A DNA stretch of 64,000 bases, from the NCBI GenBank assembly GCA_020426505.1, contig JAGQPX010000138.1:1-64000 (forward strand), written 5' to 3'. The DNA comes from Planctomycetaceae bacterium (GTDB lineage: Bacteria > Planctomycetota > Planctomycetia > Planctomycetales > Planctomycetaceae). Positions 43,183 through 51,880 of the stretch are shown one piece after another. A program made the translations under genes and the position numbers. Below the pieces are notes generated by a model. It did not search any database. It was not told the origin of the DNA and was given only the letters and a program-made list of their open reading frames with translations. The first letter of the stretch is position 1. Each line of letters starts with the position of its first letter.

Positions 43183-44349
43183 ATGAAGATCACTCGGGTG
43201 GAAGCCATTCCGGTGAACGTGCCGCTCAAACCGGGCATGACGACCAAGACGTCGCACGGGGTGCATGCGACATCTCCGTATGTGATCGTGCGAATTCATT
43301 CCGACGACGGGCTCATCGGACTCGGCGAGGCAACGGTCGCTCCGCGTTGGAGTGGCGAGACGAACATCGGCAGCGTGGCCATCATTGAAGGACTGTTCGC
43401 CCCTGTGTTGATTGGTGAGGACCCGACGGAGGTTACACGATTGCGAGGGATGATCGAGTCGACGATCCGTCTCAACCCGTTCACCAAAGCCGCAGTCGAG
43501 ATGGCCCTGTGGGACCTGGCAGGCAAGGCGTCCGGCGTGCCCGTGTATCAATTGCTGGGCGGCAAGGTGCGGGACGAGATGCCAATCCGGATGGTCGTGG
43601 GCTCAATCGACGTGGCAGGTGCAGTCGAACTGGCGAGGCAGTTTCTCGATGCCGGCGTGAGATGCCTGAAGGTCAAAGTCGGCCTCGATCCTGTGCAGGA
43701 CATCGAGCGTGTGCGAGCTGTGCGTGAACTCGCGGGACCGGCGATACCCATCAGCGTGGATGCCAACTGTGGCTGGACCGTCTCACAGGCGGTGACCACG
43801 CTTCAGCAACTCCGTCAGTTTGACATCCTGTTTGCGGAGCAGCCGATCTCGACGGGCGACCCGGCGGAGCTTGCAGCCTTGCGACGGCGGACGGACATCC
43901 CGATCATGGCCGACGAGAGTGCATTCACGCCGGGGGATGTCTGGACGCTCACGACGCAGCGGGCGGTCGACATCATCAGCGTTTATCCCGGCAAGAACGG
44001 TGGCATCAGCGGGACAGTCGAGTGTGTGCACGCGGCGAAGGCAGCCGGCATTCCCTGTGCGATGGGGAGTAATCTCGAACTGGGCATCGGCACCGCGGCC
44101 ATGCTTCATCTCGGAGCCGCACTCCCCACTATCGCCAGCGAACGTTTCCCGGGCGACTTCATCGGTCCTCTGTACCACGAAGCCGATCTGCTCACGACGC
44201 CCCTGCAACTCGGTCCTGCCGCGGCGCGTGTGCCGGAAGGACCGGGTCTGGGCGTCGAGTTGAATGAGGACCAACTCGAACGCTACCGGGATCGCTCCGG
44301 TGTGGCCCAGCCGACCGGTCAAACCACGAGCATCACGTTTGAAGGATGA
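43183..44349 (+). CDS. Enolase-superfamily (mandelate racemase/muconate lactonizing) enzyme
   Basis: 388 residues from ATG 43183 (MKITRVEAIPVNVPL). The catalytic KxK is Lys163/Lys165 (LKVKVG). Metal ligands are Asp193 (VDANCGW), Glu219 (AEQPI) and Asp244 with Glu245 (ADES). Lys271 (YPGKNGG) provides the second catalytic base as in the muconate lactonizing enzyme group. This pattern is the MLE-type subgroup, which includes cycloisomerases, dipeptide epimerases and o-succinylbenzoate synthases; sugar-acid dehydratases usually differ. Cytoplasmic. The esterase gene starts 9 nt downstream, so they are probably co-transcribed. Exact substrate unknown. Confidence 0.88.
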   Translation: MKITRVEAIPVNVPLKPGMTTKTSHGVHATSPYVIVRIHSDDGLIGLGEATVAPRWSGETNIGSVAIIEGLFAPVLIGEDPTEVTRLRGMIESTIRLNPFTKAAVEMALWDLAGKASGVPVYQLLGGKVRDEMPIRMVVGSIDVAGAVELARQFLDAGVRCLKVKVGLDPVQDIERVRAVRELAGPAIPISVDANCGWTVSQAVTTLQQLRQFDILFAEQPISTGDPAELAALRRRTDIPIMADESAFTPGDVWTLTTQRAVDIISVYPGKNGGISGTVECVHAAKAAGIPCAMGSNLELGIGTAAMLHLGAALPTIASERFPGDFIGPLYHEADLLTTPLQLGPAAARVPEGPGLGVELNEDQLERYRDRSGVAQPTGQTTSITFEG

Positions 44350-44358
44350 GAGTGCCCA

Positions 44359-45252
44359 ATGAATCACTGTTGTCTGGTCATGACCTCGTTTCTTTCACTT
44401 CTTCTTTTCGTCCTTGCAGGCACCGCCTTCTCAGACGAACGGCCCGTTGATGTCTGGCCCGGGCTTGCTCCCGGGGAGACGAGTCGGAGCACGGGCGAGG
44501 TCCAACCTTTTCGTCCTGATGAGCATCCGCGTGTCACTCGGGTTGTGAACATCCGGCGGCCGACGTTCACGGTCCACCCGGCCTCGCAGCCCAACGGTAG
44601 TGGAGTTGTCATTCTTCCCGGCGGCGGCTTCGGCAAGGTCGTGCCGGACAAGGAAGGGACCGAAGCGGCCGAGTGGCTGAACCGGCATGGTTTCACGGCG
44701 TTCGTCTTGAGCTACCGCACTATGGCCGACGAGCATGACCCCGGATGGAAACGGCCATTGCAGGATGCACAGAGAACCCTGTCGCTGATTCGATCTCAGT
44801 CGGCGAAGTACGGACTGCACGAAGACCAGCTTGGTCTGCTCGGCTTTTCGGCAGGTGGTCAGGTCGCAGCGAGGCTTCTCAGCGCAAACGGCAAGATTGC
44901 ATATGGTCACATCGACGAGGTCGACAATGTCTCACATCGGCCGGACTTTGCCTTGCTGATCTATCCGTGGAATCTCTACGACCAGAAACCCGATCACTTG
45001 GTCGATGGAGCCAATGTTCCCGCCGATTGTCCGCCCACGTTTCTTGTCCACACGGATGATGATCGCTCGTCGTCACTTGGTGCCGTGCTGTTCTATGCAG
45101 GACTGAAACGACAGGGAATTCCTGCCGAACTGCATGTCTACGGCAACGGAGGACATGGATACGGCATCCGACCTGTCGAGGGCTCGCAAATCTCGACATG
45201 GACGGACCACGCAGCGCATTGGCTCACGCATCGGGTTCCTCCAACGGAATGA
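44359..45252 (+). CDS. Secreted alpha/beta-hydrolase, BD-FAE or acetyl-esterase type
   Basis: 297 residues with a signal peptide (FLSLLLFVLAGTAFS). The oxyanion-hole segment is ILPGGGFGKV, the nucleophile is Ser164 in GFSAGGQ, and the final catalytic His is His266 in GGHGYG. The pattern resembles bacterial acetyl-xylan and feruloyl-type esterases and other small exported esterases of planctomycetes. It follows the enolase-family gene by 9 nt. It probably de-esterifies a carbohydrate or lignin-linked substrate outside the cytoplasm. Confidence 0.85.
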   Translation: MNHCCLVMTSFLSLLLFVLAGTAFSDERPVDVWPGLAPGETSRSTGEVQPFRPDEHPRVTRVVNIRRPTFTVHPASQPNGSGVVILPGGGFGKVVPDKEGTEAAEWLNRHGFTAFVLSYRTMADEHDPGWKRPLQDAQRTLSLIRSQSAKYGLHEDQLGLLGFSAGGQVAARLLSANGKIAYGHIDEVDNVSHRPDFALLIYPWNLYDQKPDHLVDGANVPADCPPTFLVHTDDDRSSSLGAVLFYAGLKRQGIPAELHVYGNGGHGYGIRPVEGSQISTWTDHAAHWLTHRVPPTE

Positions 45253-45276
45253 GGACAACTCACCCGGTCTTCGGTC

Positions 45277-46605
45277 TCACAGACGGATGTAGACCTTCTG
45301 CTTCTCAAGAAAGCGGACGAACATATACGTCCAGACGTAGAAGATCAAAAAGCCGGTCACTGCCCACCACAAGGGAGAATCGTCAGGAACGATTCCGTCC
45401 AGGACGGCGTGTTCAATGAAGTGGTGCAAGAAGTACGCGGCCAACGCATTCGAGCCGAACGTTCGGAACAGGCCAATCTTCACCCCCCCGACGTCTGTCA
45501 GCACGACAAACAACGCCAGCGTGAAGGCCGAGAATCCGATCGAGAACAGGGCGAACGGCGTCGTCACGATCCGCTTGCTCATCATCCAGTAGTTATAGGG
45601 TCGCAGACGTGCAGGATCGGGAGCCCAGCCTTCCTCTTCACGCTGCTTGAGGATGCCGGCGTTTCTCGGAGGGGGTGCGACGAACGGCGGCGGGGCCAGA
45701 CCAATCGGGCTGGCTTCCAATTGCTCGCTCGACGGGAAGACCGGGTTGTCTGCGATGTCACGAGGATTCGACGGCGTGTCTGGCGGCACATCGTATGCGG
45801 TCGAGATACATGAGAGTCCCCAGGCGAGGACCATCACCATGAAGCTAGTCACAAACAGGCTCATGACCGCTTTGCCCGGTTCGCGGCCGATGATCATGTC
45901 GTGAACGAGTGCTCCACCGAGCATGATGGCTCCCCAAGTCATATTGCCAAAGACTCCGCCGTCCCAGCACGTTTTTCCCTCAACTCCCCAGTATTCGCTC
46001 AGCCAGTTTGGCTGACCATTCATGAAGGCAATGTTGAACGAGTAGGAGAACAGCAGATGACCAAGTAGCAGTCCAACCAGCCCGGCAGCTACGACCGATG
46101 TCTTTCGAGCGATTACAGGCATGATCAATATCTGACTCACGCCGATGATCGCGAGCGTCTCCCAGAGGCCGGACTTGATCGTCCCTGCTACGAAATCCCA
46201 GACTGCCTGACCACTCACGTCGTCCCATGTTTTCGCAAGTTCACCGTTGAATCCATACATCGCGATCGAGACGAACACCAACGCCAACCCGCGTCGAAAT
46301 GCATGCGAGTAGGCAGCGAGCGCGCCGTCACGAGGGATGCGTCTGAGCATCGTCAGCCGATAGGAGAAGCCGGCAGCAAACATGAAGGCCGGCATGATGG
46401 AGTCGGCCCAACTGAAGTAGGTGTCGTGATGCTTGAACACATCCGGGATGGCCTTCAAACCACCGCAAAAGTTCACCACAAACATGCCGGCGACGGCATA
46501 GCCCCGGAACTGATCCAGCGAGTCGAGTCGCTTCGAAGCAGGCAGCGTCGTCGCTGCGGTGCCGGGGGGAATCGCCTCAGGAGTTTCCGGTTTGATTTTG
46601 CTCAT
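45277..46605 (-). CDS. Membrane acyltransferase, HGSNAT/DUF5009-like
   Basis: 442 residues with about 10 membrane helices. N-terminal RLDSLDQFRGYAVAGMFVVN is the signature of DUF5009/heparan-alpha-glucosaminide N-acetyltransferase relatives, followed by FSWADSIMPAFMFAAGFS. A central loop is proline-rich (LAPPPFVAPPP). Such proteins transfer acetyl groups across membranes to amino sugars; the substrate here is not known. Convergent with the esterase gene, 24 nt apart. Confidence 0.82.
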   Translation of the reverse strand: MSKIKPETPEAIPPGTAATTLPASKRLDSLDQFRGYAVAGMFVVNFCGGLKAIPDVFKHHDTYFSWADSIMPAFMFAAGFSYRLTMLRRIPRDGALAAYSHAFRRGLALVFVSIAMYGFNGELAKTWDDVSGQAVWDFVAGTIKSGLWETLAIIGVSQILIMPVIARKTSVVAAGLVGLLLGHLLFSYSFNIAFMNGQPNWLSEYWGVEGKTCWDGGVFGNMTWGAIMLGGALVHDMIIGREPGKAVMSLFVTSFMVMVLAWGLSCISTAYDVPPDTPSNPRDIADNPVFPSSEQLEASPIGLAPPPFVAPPPRNAGILKQREEEGWAPDPARLRPYNYWMMSKRIVTTPFALFSIGFSAFTLALFVVLTDVGGVKIGLFRTFGSNALAAYFLHHFIEHAVLDGIVPDDSPLWWAVTGFLIFYVWTYMFVRFLEKQKVYIRL

Positions 46606-46989
46606 CGCGTGATCAGGGGATTTGAGTGAATGAAGGTCTCAATGCGACCGGGGAACGAGACATTTCTCGTCATGTCTCCCCATCGAATGTCACTGATGAT
46701 AACGCACCCGGATACGCATGAAAACCGGTCGGGAATCCGTGCAACCAGGAAGCAGCCAAGCCTCCGCCCGGAACACGTCGTCCACTTCCACTGAATTCCT
46801 GTGGGAATTCGACCCTTATCTCAAAGTTCGTTCTGGGGCAAAAGAAGCAGTGAGGTGCGTCTCGTCGCCGCGGCCTCGGTCGAGAATCAGCGTGAGAAAT
46901 CACACTGACGTCTGGGGGCGGGCTGCGTATGATGCTGTCGGCGGTCGGACTTGATTTGACCGGACCAGGTACGTTGAAACGGAGAGCTG
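46606..46989. other. Intergenic region with one short inverted repeat
   Basis: No gene supported. ACGAGA-CATT-TCTCGT (46655-46670) is a perfect short inverted repeat near the start of the membrane acyltransferase gene, possibly regulatory. Open frames on either strand here are Ser/Pro-rich and overlap the msrB start; they are rejected. Confidence 0.45.
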
Positions 46990-47580
46990 ATGACGAGACG
47001 AATGGTGGTGGCGACAATGACGGTGATTCTGCTCGGATGTCAGTCTGCGGAGCCGGTTGGGACGGTGACAACCGATGAGCCTGATGCCACTTCCACCCCG
47101 GTGACTGTTACTCCGGTCTCTGCCGAAAGTTCGATCAAAGACAGCGAAAGGATCACACCCATGTCAACAGAACAACTTCCGCAGACCGAAGCCGAGTGGA
47201 AGGCGAGACTTACCCCTGAGCAGTTTGATGTGCTGCGAAAGCATGGGACGGAGCGGGCCTTCACTGGGGAGTATGCGGAGACGAAAACGCCGGGGACGTA
47301 TCGCTGTGCGGGGTGTGGTGAGCCGTTGTTTGATGCTGCGACGAAGTTCGACTCGGGGACCGGCTGGCCCAGCTTTTATGACGTCATCGGCGATGAGGGA
47401 GAGCATGTCGAGACGCAGGTGGACAGCAGTTGGTTCATGAAGCGGACCGAAGTGCACTGCAGGAACTGCGAGGGACACCTTGGTCACGTGTTCAACGACG
47501 GCCCGGCTCCGACAGGCCTGCGGTACTGCATCAACTCGGTCAGCCTCAAGCTTGAAGCGGCTGACGATGCCAACCAGTGA
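46990..47580 (+). CDS. msrB: Methionine-R-sulfoxide reductase lipoprotein
   Basis: 196 residues. The N-terminal signal ends in a lipobox (ILLGC), so the enzyme is anchored in the envelope. MsrB signatures: zinc Cys pairs Cys106/Cys109 (YRCAGCG) and Cys157/Cys160 (HCRNC), GTGWPSF, GHLGHVF and catalytic Cys180 (RYCIN). It reduces methionine-R-sulfoxide in oxidised proteins using thioredoxin-like donors. The start is supported by the fit of the signal peptide. An exported lipidated MsrB is less usual than the cytoplasmic form. Confidence 0.94.
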   Translation: MTRRMVVATMTVILLGCQSAEPVGTVTTDEPDATSTPVTVTPVSAESSIKDSERITPMSTEQLPQTEAEWKARLTPEQFDVLRKHGTERAFTGEYAETKTPGTYRCAGCGEPLFDAATKFDSGTGWPSFYDVIGDEGEHVETQVDSSWFMKRTEVHCRNCEGHLGHVFNDGPAPTGLRYCINSVSLKLEAADDANQ

Positions 47581-47698
47581 GTCGTGTCGGATTTCCCCGC
47601 TCGCCTGCGTTTGACGCTTCTCAGGTCACACACGTATGCTGACGTGTTGAGGATTTCGTTGAGAACGTGCGGCGGCCTTGTGACCGGAAGCGGGTGTC

Positions 47699-49846
47699 AT
47701 GCATCGAATTCTGTGGATGCTCTGTGCGATTCTGTCGGCCAGCGTCTGTGCGGCCGGCGATTCAAGCCGCCCGACACCCACTCCACCGGATGACGAAGCT
47801 CATTCGCCGGAGGGTATCGCAGCTGCACGCGAGCATGACGGGGAAGCCGACACGCACTGGGCCTTCAGACCGCTGAGTGAGGCCGATCCGCCCTCTATTG
47901 CGATCGAGGGTTGGTCCGATCATCCGATTGATCGGTTCATCGCTTCGCAGTGGCAGGCGAAAGGAGTCACCCCGGTCGAACAGGTTGAGCCGGGCATGCT
48001 TTTGCGACGGGTCACGTTTGATCTGATCGGGCTTCCGCCTTCGCCGCACGAGATGAGAGAGTTTGAGGCTGCGTCGCGTGTCGACCCCGAGGCGGCGTAT
48101 CAGGACCTCATCGAGCGATTGCTGGCGTCCCCGCAATACGGAGAGCGTTGGGGTCGACACTGGATGGACGTTGTGCGTTATGCGGACACGGCTGGAGACA
48201 ACGCGGACTACCCGATCCCCGAAGCCCATCTGTATCGCGATTACATCATCGACGCCTTCAATGCGGACCTGCCTTATGACCGGTTTGTGCGCGAGCAACT
48301 GGCCGGAGACCTGCTTGCCAAGGAGCAACCGGGCGACCGCTTCCAGGAACAGATCGTCGCGACAGGATTTGTGGCCTTGAGCCGTCGGTATGCGACCGGA
48401 CCGTACGAACTTTGGCATCTTACGCTGGAGGACACGATCGACACGGTCGGCCGGGCATTTCTCGGACTGACGCTCAAATGTGCCCGCTGTCACGATCACA
48501 AGTTCGATCCGGTCACGACCGAGGACTACTACGCGCTCTACGGTATCTTCGACAGCACGCAGTTCCCCTGGGCGGGAGCGGAGGAGCTGCATTCCAAGAA
48601 AACCCCCCGCATGCACTTTGCCTCGTTGTTGTCCGATGAGGCCGAGGCTCCACTCCGAACGGCATTTGAACAGAAGCTGGCGGAGATCGAGCGGCAAAAG
48701 ACCGAACTGGAAGATCGCGCCGCAACAAGTGCGGAGGCGGAGCGTGACGAACTCAACAAACAAATCGGAGAGATCGAGCAACAACTTGTGCAGTTGCGGC
48801 GACGTGGGCTGCCGGACGGCGTGCCGGGCGCGTATGCCGTGCAGGACCGTGAGGCTCACGACGCGAATGTGCAGTACGCCGGCGATCCCTCACAACCGGG
48901 CGACGAGGTGCCTCGCGGGGCGATTGCGTTTCTCTCGGAGGAGTCATTGGCGATTCCCTCTGAGCAGAGCGGACGTCTGCAATTGGCCGACTGGGTGACG
49001 CGACAGAATCAGGCACTCATCGCGAGGGTGATGATCAACCGCATCTGGCAGCACCACTTCGGCCGGGGCCTCGTGACGACGCCTTCTAACTTCGGACTGA
49101 GTGGGAGTGAACCGTCACACCCGGAGTTGTTGGACTTTCTGGCGAGAGAATTCATCGACAACGGCTGGAGCATCAAACAGATGCATCGGCTGATCCTGAC
49201 ATCACACGTGTGGCGATTGAGCAGTCAGCACGATGAATCCAACGCTGCGATCGACCCGGGCAATACGTTGCTCTGGCGGCACGATCGACGTCGGCTCGAT
49301 GCGGAGGCAATCCGAGATGCGATGCTGTCGGTCGGCGGCACTCTTGATCTCACACGACCGGGAGAGCATCCCTTCCCGCCGATGAAGGAATGGACATACA
49401 CCCAGCACTCGCAGTTCAAGGACCGTTACGAGTCATCACACCGAAGCGTCTATCTGATGACCCAGCGGATTCAGAAGCATCCGTTTCTTGCCCTGTTTGA
49501 CGGTCCGGACACAAACACGACAACCGCGATGCGAACGTCCTCGCTCGTGACGCCTCAGTCTCTGTACCTGATGAACAGCCCGGAGATGTCGACGTTGGCA
49601 CGAGACCTTGCCACGCGACTGATGACCGAGTCAGAAAGTGACAACGAGCGGATTGTCCGTGCCTACGAGTTGTGCTTCGCCCGGACACCGACGTCAGCGG
49701 AAGTCGAGCGAACTACAGCTGCGATCAGCGAACTTGTGGAATCACTCGAAGGGACGGATGTCGCCGACGACGAACGTGAGCGTGAAGCGTGGACGAGCCT
49801 GGCTCGTGTGATGTTGTCGTCCAGCGAGTTCTTCTATATCGATTGA
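47699..49846 (+). CDS. DUF1549/DUF1553 (PSCyt2-PSD1) secreted protein
   Basis: 715 residues with a signal peptide (ILWMLCAILSASVCAA). DUF1549 covers about residues 70-285 (HPIDRFIASQW, GERWGRHWMDVVRYADT), ending in CARCHDHKFDP, which contains a CxxCH heme-type motif. A coiled-coil linker (about 320-365) and DUF1553 (about 430-690, PSNFGLSGSEPSHPELLD) follow. No PSCyt1 domain is present at the N-terminus, unlike the larger members. The pair with a downstream DUF1501 gene is a hallmark planctomycete gene couple, of unknown function but thought to act on polysaccharide degradation in the periplasm. Confidence 0.92.
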   Translation: MHRILWMLCAILSASVCAAGDSSRPTPTPPDDEAHSPEGIAAAREHDGEADTHWAFRPLSEADPPSIAIEGWSDHPIDRFIASQWQAKGVTPVEQVEPGMLLRRVTFDLIGLPPSPHEMREFEAASRVDPEAAYQDLIERLLASPQYGERWGRHWMDVVRYADTAGDNADYPIPEAHLYRDYIIDAFNADLPYDRFVREQLAGDLLAKEQPGDRFQEQIVATGFVALSRRYATGPYELWHLTLEDTIDTVGRAFLGLTLKCARCHDHKFDPVTTEDYYALYGIFDSTQFPWAGAEELHSKKTPRMHFASLLSDEAEAPLRTAFEQKLAEIERQKTELEDRAATSAEAERDELNKQIGEIEQQLVQLRRRGLPDGVPGAYAVQDREAHDANVQYAGDPSQPGDEVPRGAIAFLSEESLAIPSEQSGRLQLADWVTRQNQALIARVMINRIWQHHFGRGLVTTPSNFGLSGSEPSHPELLDFLAREFIDNGWSIKQMHRLILTSHVWRLSSQHDESNAAIDPGNTLLWRHDRRRLDAEAIRDAMLSVGGTLDLTRPGEHPFPPMKEWTYTQHSQFKDRYESSHRSVYLMTQRIQKHPFLALFDGPDTNTTTAMRTSSLVTPQSLYLMNSPEMSTLARDLATRLMTESESDNERIVRAYELCFARTPTSAEVERTTAAISELVESLEGTDVADDEREREAWTSLARVMLSSSEFFYID

Positions 49847-49868
49847 GAGTTCGTCGGGGGAGAATGAC

Positions 49869-51245
49869 ATGATCATCGAATCAAGCCGCCGTGACTTTCT
49901 GCGATGTACCGCGACTGGCGTGGCGGCGGGTTTGCTCAGCGAGCGTCTCTGTGTCGCGGCACGTGCCGGTCTGGCCCATCCGTTGGCACCCCGGGCGACG
50001 CACCAGACGCCGAAGGCGAAGCAGTTGGTGTTTGTCTTTCTGACGGGAGGCTTTTCACACGTTGATACGTTCGACCCGAAGCCGCAGCTCGCCGTCGATC
50101 ATGGTAAGACCGTCTCTGCAGAGGACCTGCGGAATATCTCCACGCAACCCCTCTTGAGGTCGCCGTTCACATTCTCACGTCAGGGAGAATCCGGAATTGA
50201 GATCAGCGAGTTGTTTCCGTATCTCGGTCGAGTCGCAGATGAGTTATGCGTGATCCGGTCGCTGCACACGGACATTCTTGAGCACTTCCAGTCCGTGCTT
50301 GCGATGCACACCGGATCAGCGACGGTCCCCATGCCGAGTCTGGGGTCTTGGCTGAGTTACGGGCTGGGAACGCTCAACCCGAACCTGCCTCCGTATCTGG
50401 TGTTGTGTGAGCATCTGCCGTATGCCGGCTCGCAGGTGTGGGACAGCAGCTTTCTGCCGCCCGAGCATCAGGGGACGCGGATCATTCCAGGCGACGAGCC
50501 GATCCCGAACCTCAAGTCGCAGACAAAGTCGTCGACGATCGCCGAGTTGGAGCGGACACTGCTGCAGGACGTCAACGAGGCGCATGCAGCGGCGCGGGCC
50601 GGTGATCCCAACCTGCGGGCCCGGATCAACAGTTTTCACACCGCACGCGGGATGATGCGCGTGGCTCCTGAGTTATTCGAACTGTCGGAAGAAACAAGCC
50701 GGACACTCGGTCAATATGGAGTGAAGGACGGGGACCGGACCTCGTTCGGCTGGCAATGCCTGATGGCACGGCGGATGATCGAGCGGGGCGTGCGAGTCGT
50801 CGAACTGATCGACTCGGGGGCCAGTGGCAATTGGGACTCGCATGGGGATATGCAGGCCCATCGGCCGATGGCCGCGCGAGCCGATCAGCCGTTGTCCGCC
50901 TTGATTTCTGATCTGCGTCAACGGGGCCTGCTGGATGAGACGTTAGTCGTGATCTGCACGGAGTTTGGACGCACGCCTTGGGACAAGGGACCGGGACGAA
51001 ATCACTGGCACCGGGCATTCTCGTCTCTGCTCGTCGGCGGGGGCGTCAAGGGCGGCATCACGTACGGCAAAACCGACGAATACGGCATCCTCCCGGTCGA
51101 GAACCCGGTACACGTTCACGATTATCACGCGACAATCCTGCATCTGCTGGGCCTCGATCACACCGAGCTGACCTACCGCTACGCGGGTCGCGACTTTCGG
51201 CTGACGGATGTCAGCGGCGAGGTCCTCCACGAGATTTTCACCTGA
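49869..51245 (+). CDS. Tat-exported DUF1501 protein
   Basis: 458 residues. The N-terminus has a twin-arginine motif (SRRDFLRC) and an Ala-rich hydrophobic core, so it is exported folded. The DUF1501 domain is related to the alkaline-phosphatase/sulfatase fold; visible are VFVFLTGGFSHVDTFDPKP at the start, NWDSHGD and TEFGRTPWDKGPGRNHW near the C-terminus, with plausible metal-binding Asp, His and Glu residues. It follows the DUF1549/1553 gene by 22 nt and is probably co-transcribed. Substrate unknown. Confidence 0.93.
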   Translation: MIIESSRRDFLRCTATGVAAGLLSERLCVAARAGLAHPLAPRATHQTPKAKQLVFVFLTGGFSHVDTFDPKPQLAVDHGKTVSAEDLRNISTQPLLRSPFTFSRQGESGIEISELFPYLGRVADELCVIRSLHTDILEHFQSVLAMHTGSATVPMPSLGSWLSYGLGTLNPNLPPYLVLCEHLPYAGSQVWDSSFLPPEHQGTRIIPGDEPIPNLKSQTKSSTIAELERTLLQDVNEAHAAARAGDPNLRARINSFHTARGMMRVAPELFELSEETSRTLGQYGVKDGDRTSFGWQCLMARRMIERGVRVVELIDSGASGNWDSHGDMQAHRPMAARADQPLSALISDLRQRGLLDETLVVICTEFGRTPWDKGPGRNHWHRAFSSLLVGGGVKGGITYGKTDEYGILPVENPVHVHDYHATILHLLGLDHTELTYRYAGRDFRLTDVSGEVLHEIFT

Positions 51246-51880
51246 CGGAGTTCCCTGCGATCCCGATCTTCGAGAGACGACGGGCGAGTTGTGTGTCAAA
51301 CTGCGTGCGACCTGGCAAATTGGGGCAAGACGTTGGCGGCGTAACGTCTGCCGAACTGCACGGCAACACGTTGTGCAGAATCTGCCGTTGAGCCTGCTCT
51401 GGTCGTGAGTTTGGACGAATCGGGCTTCAATTGTCTTGACGGTTTGCTTGCGGTCTGCCAAAACACGCCGCCTCTCTCAAAAATCCCTACAAAGACATTC
51501 CATTTCTCGCCCGGTTTCCGTCCGGAAGCCTGGTGAATTCGCGGTCCATCTTCGGATCTCAGGCATCGTGCCCCCGGTGCATGCCTGAATTCGACTGATG
51601 TTCTGCTCCTCCCCTCACAATCCATCCTGATTTCCGAATTCGCTGGCCATCTCTCGATGCTGTTGTTCGCTGAGGACGACGGTCGTTGAGGCGATCGGGT
51701 CGCGGTATTTGGGAGTGTTTCCACTGCCGGCATCCGGAGAGTTTCATGCACGTTACACGAGCCAACGAACGCATCAGGGCAGCGTCCGTCCATGAAACCG
51801 ATGCCATTCGCCTCACCAAACATGAGAGCCCGCAGCCTGTGAATCGATCACTGCCGACATCCCCTGTGGGGCCAACACGA
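51246..51880. other. Intergenic region, no gene supported
   Basis: 635 nt before the giant gene. Frames open on both strands lack protein-like composition. A longer start for the giant gene at 51746 would lie here. No clear promoter recognised. Confidence 0.4.

Noticed and set aside
46670..47071. Minus-strand frame overlapping the msrB start
   Set aside because: Low-complexity Ser/Pro composition and antisense to a clear lipoprotein gene.
51296..51823. Minus-strand frame of 175 codons before the giant gene
   Set aside because: Ser/Arg-rich, no recognisable pattern, and overlaps the upstream start region of a convincing gene.
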